In this document: one piece after another, positions 5,717 through 5,999 of the stretch | How the letters are laid out: the number at the start of each line of letters is the position of its first letter | How positions within the stretch are numbered: the first letter of the stretch is position 1 | Assembly: GCA_031254715.1 (NCBI GenBank) | Contig: JAIRTY010000527.1 | Location: 1-5,999, forward strand | DNA length: 5,999 bases | From: Nocardiopsaceae bacterium | GTDB taxonomy: Bacteria > Actinomycetota > Actinomycetes > Streptosporangiales > Streptosporangiaceae | Reading direction: 5' to 3' | Program-made: the position numbers and the translations under genes | Notes under the pieces: model-generated | Told to the model about the DNA's origin: nothing | Seen by the model: the letters and a program-made list of their open reading frames with translations, nothing else | The model's database searches: none

Positions 5717-5743
5717 CTGCCTGCCCGCAGGCGCAGCAGGCAG
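5717..5743. promoter_or_regulatory. Second inverted repeat upstream of the reductase
   Basis: CTGCCTGC (5717-5724) pairs perfectly with GCAGGCAG (5736-5743) across an 11-base loop, and a competing GCCTGC/GCAGGC pairing exists inside it (5719-5732). With the first repeat it lies 40-95 bp upstream of the reductase start. A terminator for a lost plus-strand neighbour, or an operator, would both fit. Confidence 0.35.
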
Positions 5744-5999
5744 ATACCGATGTCGGGAGTTGGCAATGATGAACATCATCGCTGCCCTAGCACGGCAGCC
5801 GGTGACCTGGAGGTGACGGGGGTTATCAGGGGCGCCTGTCCCTGGCCAGGTGGCTCCGGTCGGCGCTTTCCACAGGTGCTGCCGCAGCACAGGCCGTTTC
5901 GATGGCGTTCAGGCGAACTACTACGTGCGCGACCGTGACCAATAAGTAAGGATGCGTCAGTCGGCTGCCAGTTGGTGCCGGCCACGACAGCCGCACCAG
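5744..5999. other. Window end without a recognisable gene
   Basis: The only start with a plausible ribosome binding site is ATG 5766 (GGGAG six nt upstream), which gives a 16-residue peptide beginning MMNIIAALARQ and stopping at 5814-5816. A frame ending FDGVQANYYVRDRDQ at about 5944 looks faintly protein-like but cannot be extended upstream. A 10-bp palindrome, CCTGGCCAGG, lies near 5842-5851. I cannot assign any gene, RNA or mobile element here. Confidence 0.4.

Noticed and set aside
4960..5766. Minus-strand 268-codon frame overlapping the reductase
   Set aside because: It is the same strand in another frame and is extremely arginine-rich; the reductase frame has clear family motifs and the ribosome binding site.
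5085..5816. Plus-strand open frame of 243 codons over the reductase gene
   Set aside because: It lies antisense to a well-supported reductase gene with a strong ribosome binding site, and its translation shows no recognisable domain.
1..5999. CRISPR array, tRNA, rRNA or complete insertion sequence
   Set aside because: I saw no regularly spaced repeats, no tRNA cloverleaf-like T-loop (GTTCRA) with acceptor pairing, no rRNA-like sequence, and no full transposase with terminal inverted repeats.

Overview
This window is high-GC throughout and its genes show strong G/C preference at third codon positions. Together with the protein families present, this suggests an actinomycete (Actinomycetota). 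Genus cannot be decided from the sequence alone. The layout is sparse: four apparently intact genes, all on the minus strand, are separated by stretches of decayed or foreign DNA.

Left part (1-1610). A short 14-bp direct repeat of unknown origin (56-69 and 115-128) is followed by an intact VOC-fold (glyoxalase/bleomycin-resistance-like) gene on the minus strand (236-583). On the plus strand from about 709 to 1404 lies a chain of gene remnants. It holds a tiny ORF, a truncated small protein with a C-G-H-C-D-D motif, a RelE/HigB-like toxin with an apparent internal deletion and a late frameshift, and its XRE-family (HigA-like) antitoxin, also frameshifted. Toxin and antitoxin keep the usual toxin-first order with a 1-nt gap, but neither can be read through as it stands. 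A perfect hairpin follows the antitoxin.

Centre (1610-4251). A large type I sulfatase (784 aa, minus strand) carries the formylglycine signature C-S-P-T-R and the expected metal and substrate residues. Just upstream of its start lies a second fragment of the same toxin family (4169-4240). It shares a 31-base block with the first toxin, with one difference, so the window holds two related toxin relics about 3.2 kb apart on either side of the sulfatase.

Right part (4252-5999). A small multi-span membrane protein of unknown function is followed by about 450 bp holding only a weak 44-aa ORF and a possible transposase C-terminal scrap. Next is a RibD C-terminal/dihydrofolate-reductase-like gene with an excellent ribosome binding site and an unusual C-terminal tail. 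Its upstream 350 bp contain two strong inverted repeats and a 16-codon ORF.

The intact genes do not form an evident pathway. The sulfatase, VOC protein, membrane protein and reductase look like independent single-gene units. The main theme is genome decay around toxin-antitoxin and mobile DNA. I found no convincing complete new system; the items most worth checking are the paired toxin relics, the double frameshift in the TA module, and the reductase 3' junction.
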